Positions 9,513-18,406 of a DNA stretch of 64,000 bases are shown one piece after another. A program made the translations under genes and the position numbers. The notes under the pieces are model-generated. The model worked only from the letters and a program-made list of their open reading frames with translations. It did no database searches and was not told the origin of the DNA. The first letter of the stretch is position 1. Each line of letters starts with the position of its first letter. Source of the DNA: Victivallales bacterium (GTDB lineage Bacteria > Verrucomicrobiota > Lentisphaeria > Victivallales > UBA1829); the NCBI GenBank assembly GCA_016285345.1, contig JAEEQN010000001.1, forward strand, positions 123,865 to 187,864, written 5' to 3'.

Positions 9513-9749
9513 TTATTTCTCTGAAGAGTGAGTTTCCGAAGTTTGTGTAGCATCTCCGTCAATAATCTGAACATCCTCCTCGACTTCCTTTTTTTGGTTT
9601 TCATCGATTTTGAGGACTTTCTGCGTTTTTTTCTTCATGATACGCCATGAGACGCCGATTACTGCGCCCAAAGCAATAATTGCACCGGCGACAGCTTGAA
9701 TCGTGTAGGTCATTACGGATGGATCGACATAAGCAAAAAGAGGGTCCAT
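9513..9749 (-). CDS. Small membrane protein, last gene of the phosphonate block
   Basis: 78 residues: an N-terminal stretch YVDPSVMTYTIQAVAGAII that leads into one membrane helix (about residues 14-36), a basic KKK stop-transfer, then an acidic, Lys/Glu-rich cytoplasmic tail. I recall similar short proteins with a xDPS/T start and one helix near polysaccharide and teichoic-acid-like loci, but know no function for them. It lies 44 nt downstream of the AEP transaminase fusion and is probably co-transcribed. It might anchor or chaperone the glycan-modifying enzymes; that is inference. Confidence 0.75.
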   Translation of the reverse strand: MDPLFAYVDPSVMTYTIQAVAGAIIALGAVIGVSWRIMKKKTQKVLKIDENQKKEVEEDVQIIDGDATQTSETHSSEK

Positions 9750-9793
9750 AGATTGATTCCTTACTTTTGAGGTGATTAAAAAGGTTAAGATAG

Positions 9794-11635
9794 TTAATGC
9801 GTTTGTTTTGTGAAATCGCGGAAATATTCTTCGAAGAGGGAAATGAAACGTTTCATTTCCTCGACTTTGATATCTCCAATATTGGCGATTCGGAACGTGG
9901 GAAGATCCGAGACCTTGCCTGGATAGATGGTAAAGTGATGTTTCAGGAAGAAATCGTGCATCGTATCGAAATCAAACTGATCCCAATCTGGGTTAAGGAA
10001 TGTTGTCACAAGATGAGCTTGTTCTTCTTCGGGAACGGGCATTCTCAGACCGATTCTTTTCGATGCCGCTACAAGCAGACTCCACACCTCGGAATACCGC
10101 TTGTAACGGGCAGGGATTGTTTCGATTTTTGTTTCAGTAATTGCCTGCCGCAGCGCATAGAAGGTTTGGACAGGTGGTGTGAAACGAAGCTGTCCTGTCT
10201 TCTGAAAATACTGATACTGATCATAGATGTTGAGATAGTAGCATCTCATCGGCTTGTTTTTCAGTTCCAGCAATTTGTCTTTTTTGCAGATGACAAAAGC
10301 AAGTCCGGCCATCCCCTGGATGTTTTTATTGGAAGTGGATGACATGAAATCAATATTGAAATCATCAAGTCCGAAGGGGATCCCCGCGTATGCGCTGACC
10401 GCATCGACGATGGTGGTGATGCCATATTTTCTGCAGAGATTTCCGATTTCCTTCGCAGGATTCATGACGCCGGTCGTCGTTTCGTGAAATACATAGGCGA
10501 GATGCGTGTAATGCCCCTTCTTCAGTGCATCTTCAAGCGCATCCAGGCTGACCTGGCGGCATGGATCGGCTTTCAGTACATCGAAGTCAAGGTGGTAGAC
10601 GGAAGCCATTTTCGCCATGCGCGCGCCGTAAGCGCCGTTGTCAACGATCAGGAGATGATCCTCGTCTCCGACACAGGAGGAGATCATTGCCTCATCGGCA
10701 GCCGTCCCGGAACCGCCGAAAAGGACGGTTTCATATTTAGCTGGATCCGCGACCAGAGCCGTCAATTCACGCTGGGTATATGCAAGCAGCTCGCTGAATT
10801 CTTTTTCCCGATGGCAGATGTCGGGAACGACCTGAGCATATTTGACTGAATCAGTCGTAGTCGCGGGCCCCGGATTCAACAGGACTTCTCGAGGAACACT
10901 GAGAAGACTTTCCGATTCATGGATTCTCGGCAGGATAACGCTTTTCGCCATGTTCAAATGGCTGACATCATCGATTTCCCGCCAGGCGTAATGTTCGATT
11001 TTCAGCAGAGAGACCGGATTATCCTTTGCAACGGCCTGCATGGCGGATTCGTATTCCATTTTGGGAATGTCCGTATGATGTTCCGCCGCATAGCCGCACA
11101 TGGCTTTTAAAAGCCGGACGGATATTTTGGAAATACCGACGAGCTCTCCGGCAGCTGTGGATTTTCTTTCTTTATCTTTCCCGAGAGCTAACAGATTGCC
11201 GTCGGCATCAGGCTGGACATAGACTTCATCCCCGGATGCAGTTTCACCCGAAAGCAGAAGAACATTTGCCTCCGGATGATGCACGAGGATTCGAAGCCCG
11301 GAAAGATCATAGATCAGATCGGACTCCAGCAACAGGAAATCCTGTGTCACCTTCTTCGCAGCGACCTCAAGCGTTCCCATGCTGCCCGTATTGGCGTATT
11401 CCGTATTCTGAATCGTTTCAACACCGTGATATTTCTTAGACAAGTCATCATAAAACTCATGATGATACCCGGTTCCGATTACGATGTGTTCAATCCCTAC
11501 GGAAATCAGTTTCCGAATGGACCATTCAACGATCGGAAGCGATTCAAGAATGATGAATCCTTTTGGAATCTCCCCCTGAGATCCTTTCAATCTGGTTCCC
11601 ATTCCTCCGGCGAGAATAACCGCTTCTCTAATCAT
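9794..11635 (-). CDS. pntC-phnW: Bifunctional AEP cytidylyltransferase / AEP-pyruvate transaminase
   Basis: About 613 residues from ATG 11635, chosen over the TTG at 11653 because AAGGG lies 8 nt upstream and the gene then starts 4 nt after the decarboxylase stop. Residues 1-240 are a nucleotidyltransferase (ILAGGMGTRL, then a conserved PKG lysine) of the PntC/LicC type, expected to make CMP-2-aminoethylphosphonate from CTP. Residues ~255-613 are a PLP transaminase of the PhnW/AEPT family, with LLNPGPATTT, REKEF and the PLP lysine in STSNKNIQGMAG. In a biosynthetic setting it aminates phosphonoacetaldehyde to AEP. The fusion joins the last two soluble steps of phosphonate activation. Confidence 0.9.
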   Translation of the reverse strand: MIREAVILAGGMGTRLKGSQGEIPKGFIILESLPIVEWSIRKLISVGIEHIVIGTGYHHEFYDDLSKKYHGVETIQNTEYANTGSMGTLEVAAKKVTQDFLLLESDLIYDLSGLRILVHHPEANVLLLSGETASGDEVYVQPDADGNLLALGKDKERKSTAAGELVGISKISVRLLKAMCGYAAEHHTDIPKMEYESAMQAVAKDNPVSLLKIEHYAWREIDDVSHLNMAKSVILPRIHESESLLSVPREVLLNPGPATTTDSVKYAQVVPDICHREKEFSELLAYTQRELTALVADPAKYETVLFGGSGTAADEAMISSCVGDEDHLLIVDNGAYGARMAKMASVYHLDFDVLKADPCRQVSLDALEDALKKGHYTHLAYVFHETTTGVMNPAKEIGNLCRKYGITTIVDAVSAYAGIPFGLDDFNIDFMSSTSNKNIQGMAGLAFVICKKDKLLELKNKPMRCYYLNIYDQYQYFQKTGQLRFTPPVQTFYALRQAITETKIETIPARYKRYSEVWSLLVAASKRIGLRMPVPEEEQAHLVTTFLNPDWDQFDFDTMHDFFLKHHFTIYPGKVSDLPTFRIANIGDIKVEEMKRFISLFEEYFRDFTKQTH

Positions 11636-11639
11636 ATTG

Positions 11640-12761
11640 TTACCCTTTCGCAAAGTTTTGAATATAATTCATCAACGCATCGCAGTTTTCCTGCGGTGTT
11701 GTGGCGGGACGTCCTAAATCTTTTCTTGCACCGGGACGAACCTTGACCTCAATGAAACGGAAACCACTACAATTTTCAGAAAGTATCCTGTGCAGTTCTT
11801 CGCGTGTGGAGACGGATTCAATCCTTTGGTATCCGGCGGCAGAAGCAAGTTTTACCAAATCTAAAGCGCCGATATCCGTTGGCTGTCCGCCAACCGAATC
11901 GTGAACGCCGTTGTTGATGACGATATGTGTAAAGTTGCCGGGTTTTCTGCTTCCCAGAATCGCGAGCGCCCCGAGGTGCATCAGAAATGCACCGTCCCCG
12001 TCAATGCATGTCACGGGCAGATCAGGATGCGCCAGGGCGATTCCCAATGCGATCATGGAGCTGTGTCCCATGGAGCCGACAGTCAGAAAATCGCATTCAT
12101 GCCCCTCTTTTCTGCGTTCGCGAATTTCAAACAGCTCACGTGAGGTGAATCCTGTTGTGGAGACAAAAATGCCAAGGAGTTTCGATATCTCCTCCAAAGC
12201 ATCTTCTCTGGTCATTTTCGTGTCCGACATTGTATGAAGCGATGGGATTTCCTCAAACAATCCTTTTCTGACGACCAACGCAACCGGTGTTTTCTGTTCC
12301 TTTGCGATTCGGATCGCCTCTTTCGTCTGGCGTAGGATTTCTTCCGGTTCCGATCCAAGGATGAAATATGGATACCGCATTGCATCCAGTAGCGCGGGAG
12401 TCACCATGCCCTGTTTTTTGTGCTGGGGCTCGTCATGAACTCCGGGTTCTCCGCGATACCCGATCAGGAGAACGATTGGCAAAGAATATACCTCCGGATC
12501 CGCAAGGGAAAGCAGCGGATTAACCGCGTTGCCAATCCCGGAGTTCTGCATATAGACCAATGGCAGATGCCCGGTCGCAAGATAATGCCCTGCGGCCAAA
12601 GCGACCGCCCCGCCCTCGTTCTGCGTGATGATGTTGTTACTTTCTGAAACATTCTGCCGGATGAATGTGCAGAAATGCTTCAGCAGGGAATCCGGGACGC
12701 CTGCAAAAAAATCGATGCCTTCATCGCACAGGCACTGGTAGAATAGTGACGGATGGATCAT
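11640..12761 (-). CDS. ppd: Phosphonopyruvate decarboxylase
   Basis: 373 residues, the usual size of Ppd/AepY. The N-terminal pyrimidine domain has GVPDSLLKHF and the TPP-activating Glu in TQNEGGAVALAAGHYL. The C-terminal PP domain has GDGAFLMHLG...NNGVHDSVGGQPT, which matches the GDG...NN thiamine-diphosphate/Mg site. It converts phosphonopyruvate to phosphonoacetaldehyde, the step that makes the unfavourable mutase reaction irreversible. It sits between PEP mutase (12 nt upstream) and the AEP-forming fusion (4 nt downstream), so order follows the pathway. Confidence 0.93.
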   Translation of the reverse strand: MIHPSLFYQCLCDEGIDFFAGVPDSLLKHFCTFIRQNVSESNNIITQNEGGAVALAAGHYLATGHLPLVYMQNSGIGNAVNPLLSLADPEVYSLPIVLLIGYRGEPGVHDEPQHKKQGMVTPALLDAMRYPYFILGSEPEEILRQTKEAIRIAKEQKTPVALVVRKGLFEEIPSLHTMSDTKMTREDALEEISKLLGIFVSTTGFTSRELFEIRERRKEGHECDFLTVGSMGHSSMIALGIALAHPDLPVTCIDGDGAFLMHLGALAILGSRKPGNFTHIVINNGVHDSVGGQPTDIGALDLVKLASAAGYQRIESVSTREELHRILSENCSGFRFIEVKVRPGARKDLGRPATTPQENCDALMNYIQNFAKG

Positions 12762-12773
12762 CGAAATAACCCT

Positions 12774-14084
12774 TTATCTTTGTTTCTCGTAAGGAATGAG
12801 GTTGAGAATTTCCTTGATGGGCATGCAGTCATCGTTTACTTCCAGCGACCTTTCATGCTCCAGAATCTTTCTTGCGACATTGTTCATCGCGGGATATGCC
12901 GCACGTAGCATGTGATTGGCATAAATGATTATATTGACGCCCCATGACACCAGTTCCTTTTCGTAGATGTGGTTGTAGGTGGTGGGGACGACAACAATCG
13001 GGACTGTTGGGAATAAGGCGCGGAATCTTTTGCAGAATTCATGGATATCCTCACCGGTTTTGTTTTTGCTGTGGATCATAATCCCGTCCGCCCCGGCTTC
13101 CACATAATTCTTCGCACGTTCAATTGCTTCTTCCATGGGGTGCTCTGCAATGAGGGCTTCAATGCGGGCGATGATCATGAAAGCATCTGTGACCTGCGCA
13201 TTTTTGCCGGCGTGGATTTTTGCGCAAAAATCGGGAATCGGTGCCAGTTGCTGTTTAACCGTAGCCCCGAACAGTGAATTCTGTTTCAGCCCGACCTTGT
13301 CTTCAATGATGATAGCTGAAATGCCGTTTCGTTCCAGTGTGCGGACCGTAAATGCAAAATGTTCCAGTTTGCCACCGGTATCACCGTCATATATGATCGG
13401 CTTCGTGGTCGTTTCAAGAATGTCGTTCAATTCCTGCAGGCGAGTCGTCAGGTCGACCGCTTCTATGTCGGGTTTCCCTTTGTTCGTCGAGCTTGTCAGG
13501 CTGGACGACCACATCCCGTCAAAGCAATGGACCCCGTCCTCTTTTACAACTTCGAGATTTTCGACAATCAATCCGCAAAGACCGGAGTGGACTTCCAGAA
13601 TTCTCACTGGCTGTTTAGCCTCAATTAATCTGCGGAGTTTTGTCAGGCGGAGATCAGGAGTCGTTCCGTATGCATTAAGAGCCTTTGCCAGCTTGGAGGA
13701 TTCAAAACCGTATGTATATGGGATTTCGATAACCTCACCACCTAATTCCTTCATGACCTCAAAAGCTTCTTTTCTCAGGTTGCTGCCTGGGCCGGTTTTC
13801 CAGTCATCCCCATGAATGAGATAATCCGGGCGGTATTTTTTCAAATTCGAGATGCAGCTCCAGTCCTCCTGCGGAACGACTTTAGTGACGCCACGCAGTT
13901 GCTCAACAACAGTTCTCCGCTGCTCGTAGTTCAAGAGCGGCAGTCTGCGATGCTTTGTCAATGATTCATCCGTAGAAAGACCGACCAGCACATCGCCATA
14001 TTCGGCAGCTTTCTTTATGATGTTGATAATACCCGGGTGAATAAAATCGCCCGCCAAGTCCAGATAGACCGTTTTGTTGCTCAT
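12774..14084 (-). CDS. pepM: Phosphoenolpyruvate mutase with N-terminal nucleotidyltransferase-like domain
   Basis: 436 residues. The C-terminal ~290 residues are PEP mutase: MWSSSLTSS followed by GKPDIE, and the catalytic loop EDKVGLKQNS. This enzyme makes the C-P bond, PEP to phosphonopyruvate. Residues 1-135 resemble a CTP_transf-like domain (GVSTDE-like GLSTDESL, IHGDDWK), but the catalytic HxGH motif reads HPGI and the expected ISST motif reads FESS, so this domain is probably inactive. The start overlaps the stop of the YidC-TagF gene by 4 nt (ATGA), which indicates translational coupling. Confidence 0.93.
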   Translation of the reverse strand: MSNKTVYLDLAGDFIHPGIINIIKKAAEYGDVLVGLSTDESLTKHRRLPLLNYEQRRTVVEQLRGVTKVVPQEDWSCISNLKKYRPDYLIHGDDWKTGPGSNLRKEAFEVMKELGGEVIEIPYTYGFESSKLAKALNAYGTTPDLRLTKLRRLIEAKQPVRILEVHSGLCGLIVENLEVVKEDGVHCFDGMWSSSLTSSTNKGKPDIEAVDLTTRLQELNDILETTTKPIIYDGDTGGKLEHFAFTVRTLERNGISAIIIEDKVGLKQNSLFGATVKQQLAPIPDFCAKIHAGKNAQVTDAFMIIARIEALIAEHPMEEAIERAKNYVEAGADGIMIHSKNKTGEDIHEFCKRFRALFPTVPIVVVPTTYNHIYEKELVSWGVNIIIYANHMLRAAYPAMNNVARKILEHERSLEVNDDCMPIKEILNLIPYEKQR

Positions 14085-15973
14085 GAGTTGGATTGTTTCC
14101 TTATGCTGTCTTTTTTGATGATTTGGCTGACAATATACTTCCCAGCAGCTTCTCCGCTGTGCCCTAAATTGAAAATCGTGTCGGAACGCACTTGGGAGAT
14201 TCTGTCATGGAATTCGTCTTTTTTGGAGAAAATATCCGAAACCGCATCCGCAATATGATCAATCTTATCCAGATCAATCTCTATGCCGATCTTTTTACGA
14301 AGCGAGATGTCAATCGGTTCCAGGCTGATTTTCTTGTAATTCTTGTTTGTGATCTTCATCGGGGTATTGATGAAGAGGGTCGGCTTTAACGTCGAGAAGG
14401 AGAATTCATACGCGATCCCGGACCAGTCGGTAATGACCAGGTCAGCCGTAAAAATCGTAACATTGGACGAGAAATCCGTTTCGATGATCAGCTCATCCTT
14501 GGAAATGTCCTTGTACCGTTCGATCATCGCGTTCATCTTGGCAACATAACGCTTTTTATACTCGGGGTGAGGGCGGACAATAATCAAATAACCTTTTCCA
14601 AGAAGACCGGAGAGGATTTGATCCAGGCAGGAATCCAGGATGTTGGCTTCCTGCCAGGACGGAGCAATCAGGATTCGTTTCTTCGGATTTTCATTTTGTT
14701 TATCCTTACTCTTTTCGTACTTGTCAACCAGATTGTCGAGAAGTCCATATCCGCAAGGAATCAGATTCTTCTTCCTGGTTCCGTAGACTTTTTCAGATTC
14801 CCGAAGCTCCTGAACCTGATTTGGGCCTACGCACAGGAAGGTGTCGAAATGATCGTAAGCGCCCTCACGGACTGTCAGATGGATGCTGCAGATAGCATGG
14901 TCAATGTAGACGTACTCGACATCTTTCCGTACGTAGCTTCTCTTGATGTAAAAGTTGTCAAGGTCAGGCGTTGTCATTACGACCATGTCGGCATCCATTT
15001 TCATCATCAAAGTGATCATCCGTTTTTGACCGATGTAATACGGCTTAATCTTACTTTGTGTTTTTGCAAGTTCGAAAATCTGGTCATTCGGGTCGTTCGT
15101 GATATAATGTATGGTCATCGTCGAATGACTCAGCAGATATTCGATCACCGCCTGATAATACTTGTAAAAGCCGCTTGCCTCCGAATAAAAAACAAGATGC
15201 TTGTTTGCGATTGAAAAAAATCGTTTATAATCTGCTTTCTCGCGTTTTTTCAGTTCCTTTGTCTGAACATTTGCTCCCATGTTCTTCAGGTGGTCAAGCT
15301 CTTTCCGTGTACTTGCCAAAAGATCATAATCGACGTATTTCTTCGGGGGGATCAAAATGTTGCAGAGCCATTGGAGAGGAATCGTCATGAGGTTGCTGCA
15401 AATCCAGTAAAGAATTACGCCTGCCGCAACGTAAATGCCAAGGAAGAAAGAAAGAAGGATCGAAATCCAGTTTGTGAATTCCTGAGATAATCTGCTCTGT
15501 TCTTTCTGAAGCGGATTGATCTTATTTTGTGCATAGCCGAGAATCCATGCGGAAAGACCTGCCAGAACTGGCCACAAATAGCTCCAACCGCCGTTTTTGG
15601 CTGGGATTATCCCCAAAGCTTCATTCTTTCCTGTGTCGGTGATCTGATGAATGACCGCAACCAGCCCCATCAGGATGACGACCTGAACAGCAAGAGGAAT
15701 CAAGCTCAGAAGAGGATGATAATGCTCTTTCTTGAAAATCTCCCGTTGTTTTTCCGCTATTGTATCTTCATCGCCAAAGTGCTGGATTTTGACCTTGTTA
15801 ACCAGAGGCATGATCTTAACCATGATGATGCAGTTCTTCTGACACCATAGTGTAAGCGGCAAAAGAAGAACCTTCGTAATTGCAGTGAATAGGATAATTG
15901 AAATCCAGTAGTTATTGCTTATGCAGTAACATACATCCATCAAATAGCCGAGAGCCATTTCTAAATAATGCAT
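14081..15973 (-). CDS. YidC/Oxa1-like membrane domain fused to TagF-like CDP-alcohol phosphotransferase
   Basis: 630 residues. Residues 1-~225 form a multi-helix membrane region of YidC/Oxa1 type (YWISIILFTAITKVLLLPL, an amphipathic Lys-rich loop, then helices around 95-115, 130-150 and 175-205). Residues ~245-620 are a GT-B glycerophosphotransferase domain (TagF/TarB family) with VYIDHAICSIHL, LIAPSWQEANILDS, VRPHPEY and TDWSGIAYEF. TagF enzymes move a phospho-alcohol from a CDP donor to a glycan. The downstream genes make CMP-AEP, so AEP transfer to a lipid-linked polysaccharide at the inner membrane is the most economical role (inferred). CDP-glycerol is the alternative donor, since a TagD homologue lies at 24.4 kb. 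Confidence 0.87.
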   Translation of the reverse strand: MHYLEMALGYLMDVCYCISNNYWISIILFTAITKVLLLPLTLWCQKNCIIMVKIMPLVNKVKIQHFGDEDTIAEKQREIFKKEHYHPLLSLIPLAVQVVILMGLVAVIHQITDTGKNEALGIIPAKNGGWSYLWPVLAGLSAWILGYAQNKINPLQKEQSRLSQEFTNWISILLSFFLGIYVAAGVILYWICSNLMTIPLQWLCNILIPPKKYVDYDLLASTRKELDHLKNMGANVQTKELKKREKADYKRFFSIANKHLVFYSEASGFYKYYQAVIEYLLSHSTMTIHYITNDPNDQIFELAKTQSKIKPYYIGQKRMITLMMKMDADMVVMTTPDLDNFYIKRSYVRKDVEYVYIDHAICSIHLTVREGAYDHFDTFLCVGPNQVQELRESEKVYGTRKKNLIPCGYGLLDNLVDKYEKSKDKQNENPKKRILIAPSWQEANILDSCLDQILSGLLGKGYLIIVRPHPEYKKRYVAKMNAMIERYKDISKDELIIETDFSSNVTIFTADLVITDWSGIAYEFSFSTLKPTLFINTPMKITNKNYKKISLEPIDISLRKKIGIEIDLDKIDHIADAVSDIFSKKDEFHDRISQVRSDTIFNLGHSGEAAGKYIVSQIIKKDSIRKQSNS

Positions 15974-15997
15974 CGAATCACTCCAAACGATATAGTT

Positions 15998-18406
15998 TTA
16001 TTTGATTTCTTGAGAGATAATAGTAAAAGGAATGCGTCGAACAAACGATTCTGATTCTTTCCCGAGCTTTAATGTCTTGATATCATTAAAAATATATTCT
16101 TCAACACAATTGCTACGTACACCCTGTTCGTCTTCAAAAACCGGATAATCCTTGCAAGAAGTTAAGACATATATTTTCCTCTTTCTGTCATTGGGGATGT
16201 CAAAGGACGGAAAACCTTCAAAATCTTTGAAATCAGCAGTGTCACCACATGCCAATTTTAATATAGTTGGGAGAATGTCAATGCTTTGGACTTTTGAGTC
16301 AATGATCGAAACCTCTGTTTTGTTTTCTTGAAATGGCTTAACCATAAATGTCATGTCGTATGGGTTTGAAAACCCCTTATGTCCTCCGTGATCCGAACAC
16401 AACAAAATTGCAGTGTTATCATAAATACCAGCTTCTTTAAGAAGACGAATAAGCTCAGACAAAAGGTAGAAACAGCCTTTGACAGTTGGAATTGGACTGT
16501 CAAGTTCTTCAGTCCTATTGCTTTTTTCGTCGTAAATCCATGGCACGTGTGCTCCCCTAATATAATAATATGCTAGAATTGGAGAGTCCGCATTTGTTGA
16601 TATTCCAGATGACAACATTCTTCTTAAAAAATCATCATTTAAATATGGAAGGGCCTGTTTTCCCGAAGGGATGTCAGGAACAAGCTTCTGAACCACATTG
16701 TCGGAAAAATCGAATGAGTAGTAGAAATTTTTTTTGATTAAATAGGGCACAGAACTAAATAACGATATTTGCTTCAAGCAATCATGGAGACAATTATAAT
16801 CAATCTCATAGATGATATCTTTAGCTACAATATTTGAAAAGTATTCATGATAACAATCAGCTGATCCAATTGTAAAATCCGGTTGTTTTACATAAAATCT
16901 TGCTTCATACCCGGCATCATGAATTTGTTTGTAAAATGCGGTCGATGGCGTTGAATGCCACATTTTTTGAAAGCTCTCATAACAGCTATTTGCTGGAGGC
17001 GGAAACGATGTCCCGGTCAGCTCATGTGGCAACCCGAGATACGTCGCGCGATAATAGGAGCATGCATCTGCATACCATATAAAATCTTTTACTATTTCTT
17101 TCGTTTCGGGGGAGCTCCTAAAACATTCTTTAACATTTTCGCTGCCTAGCATATCCATAACAAACAGAATTATATTTTTCTCTTTTGAAAGTTGGAATTG
17201 TTGTGAGCTGTCAACATAATAGGAATCTTGACGAGTCCAAACGCTTGAACTTGCTGAAACGACCATAGATGCAGTAGCTAAAAGTTCTAGAAAAAGAACA
17301 ATCCCTGTAGCCATTGATATGACTTTTGAAAAATAGGATGGCACAAGCTTCCGTAAAACAACGGGAGACAAAACAATAGCAATCCATATAATCAAGTTTA
17401 TTGTTCCAAAAACGTGATGTTCGCTCCAAACCGGTTCGAGACCATCCATTGTTCCAAGGTGCTGATTCATAAACATCGCCTGTATATAAACACATAATCC
17501 AAGCCCCGCGATGATAGCGACAAGATAATCGCTGACGATTGGCGGTATCAACAGTAAAATGATACAGGCTCCGATAATGGATATTGTAAGCACACGAAGA
17601 TTCCAATTGACAAAATCCTGAAAGATGAACGGAAACTGCAGACTATTTCCGAAATAGACACTCCAGGGAACGAATACAAGAATGCCAAAAGCAAGCAGTG
17701 AAACAGAGAATAGAATGCATATACGTCTCGGCAAAGAAAAATAATCTTTAAGCTTGCTACTACATTTCTTTTTCCTTTTAAAGAAAATGACATCGATAAT
17801 TAGCAATAGCGGAAGCAGGGAAAGAACAAAATGAATTCGGTTAAGTCCGATTCTGTGAATGAATGATTGAAACGCATTGGCTATTGCTTTGTTCCGTTGG
17901 AATCCAATTGCTTCTTTGTTGGCTTTTATGGCTTCTTCTGGGGTGAGAACTGGAACTGCCATAGGAACAGATTTGTTTCCTGCAATAGTTTTGGTATCAG
18001 ATTTTATGTCTTTTGATAGCGTGGTTGTTTCTTTTTTCGGGAGGAGCTTTAAGGCATCCTCGTTTGCTCTAATTGCCTCTTCCGCAGTTGCGACAGGAAC
18101 TGCGGAAGGTTGGGCTTCTGATTTCGTCTCTGCCTCCGGTTTGGTCTCGGCTATCGGCTTTGTTTCGGCAGACTTCGCATCTGTCTTTTGTTTGGTCTCA
18201 GTCACAGACTGAGTGTCGACTGCTGACCTTGTTTCAGTCACTGTCTTTGGTTCGGGGACAGAGCCCGTTGGTTTCCTGTTGGATGCGAGGCTCTCGCCTT
18301 GAACCGTCTGAACATCATCATGTCGACTGAACTCCTTGCGGTCAATGATGGCGAAGAAGGCAATCAACGCAACAAGGATTGCAATCGGAACGATTAGTTG
18401 TTTCAT
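15998..18406 (-). CDS. Membrane-anchored sulfatase-fold (alkaline phosphatase superfamily) transferase
   Basis: 802 residues from ATG 18406 (GAGG about 10 nt upstream; the track start at 18412 is TTG). An N-terminal anchor and T/E/K-rich linker are almost identical to SGNH paralogue 1. Two copies of the short module follow (SAVPVATAEEAIRANEDA and MAVPVLTPEEAIKANKEA). Then come about five membrane helices (residues ~190-390) and a periplasmic sulfatase-like domain with IILFVMDMLG, ATYLGLPHELTG (probable nucleophile Thr) and CSDHGGHKG (metal ligands). This layout resembles LtaS and phosphoethanolamine transferases. A phospho-group transfer on the glycan is likely; the substrate is unknown. It is 24 nt upstream of the YidC-TagF gene. 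Confidence 0.8.
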   Translation of the reverse strand: MKQLIVPIAILVALIAFFAIIDRKEFSRHDDVQTVQGESLASNRKPTGSVPEPKTVTETRSAVDTQSVTETKQKTDAKSAETKPIAETKPEAETKSEAQPSAVPVATAEEAIRANEDALKLLPKKETTTLSKDIKSDTKTIAGNKSVPMAVPVLTPEEAIKANKEAIGFQRNKAIANAFQSFIHRIGLNRIHFVLSLLPLLLIIDVIFFKRKKKCSSKLKDYFSLPRRICILFSVSLLAFGILVFVPWSVYFGNSLQFPFIFQDFVNWNLRVLTISIIGACIILLLIPPIVSDYLVAIIAGLGLCVYIQAMFMNQHLGTMDGLEPVWSEHHVFGTINLIIWIAIVLSPVVLRKLVPSYFSKVISMATGIVLFLELLATASMVVSASSSVWTRQDSYYVDSSQQFQLSKEKNIILFVMDMLGSENVKECFRSSPETKEIVKDFIWYADACSYYRATYLGLPHELTGTSFPPPANSCYESFQKMWHSTPSTAFYKQIHDAGYEARFYVKQPDFTIGSADCYHEYFSNIVAKDIIYEIDYNCLHDCLKQISLFSSVPYLIKKNFYYSFDFSDNVVQKLVPDIPSGKQALPYLNDDFLRRMLSSGISTNADSPILAYYYIRGAHVPWIYDEKSNRTEELDSPIPTVKGCFYLLSELIRLLKEAGIYDNTAILLCSDHGGHKGFSNPYDMTFMVKPFQENKTEVSIIDSKVQSIDILPTILKLACGDTADFKDFEGFPSFDIPNDRKRKIYVLTSCKDYPVFEDEQGVRSNCVEEYIFNDIKTLKLGKESESFVRRIPFTIISQEIK

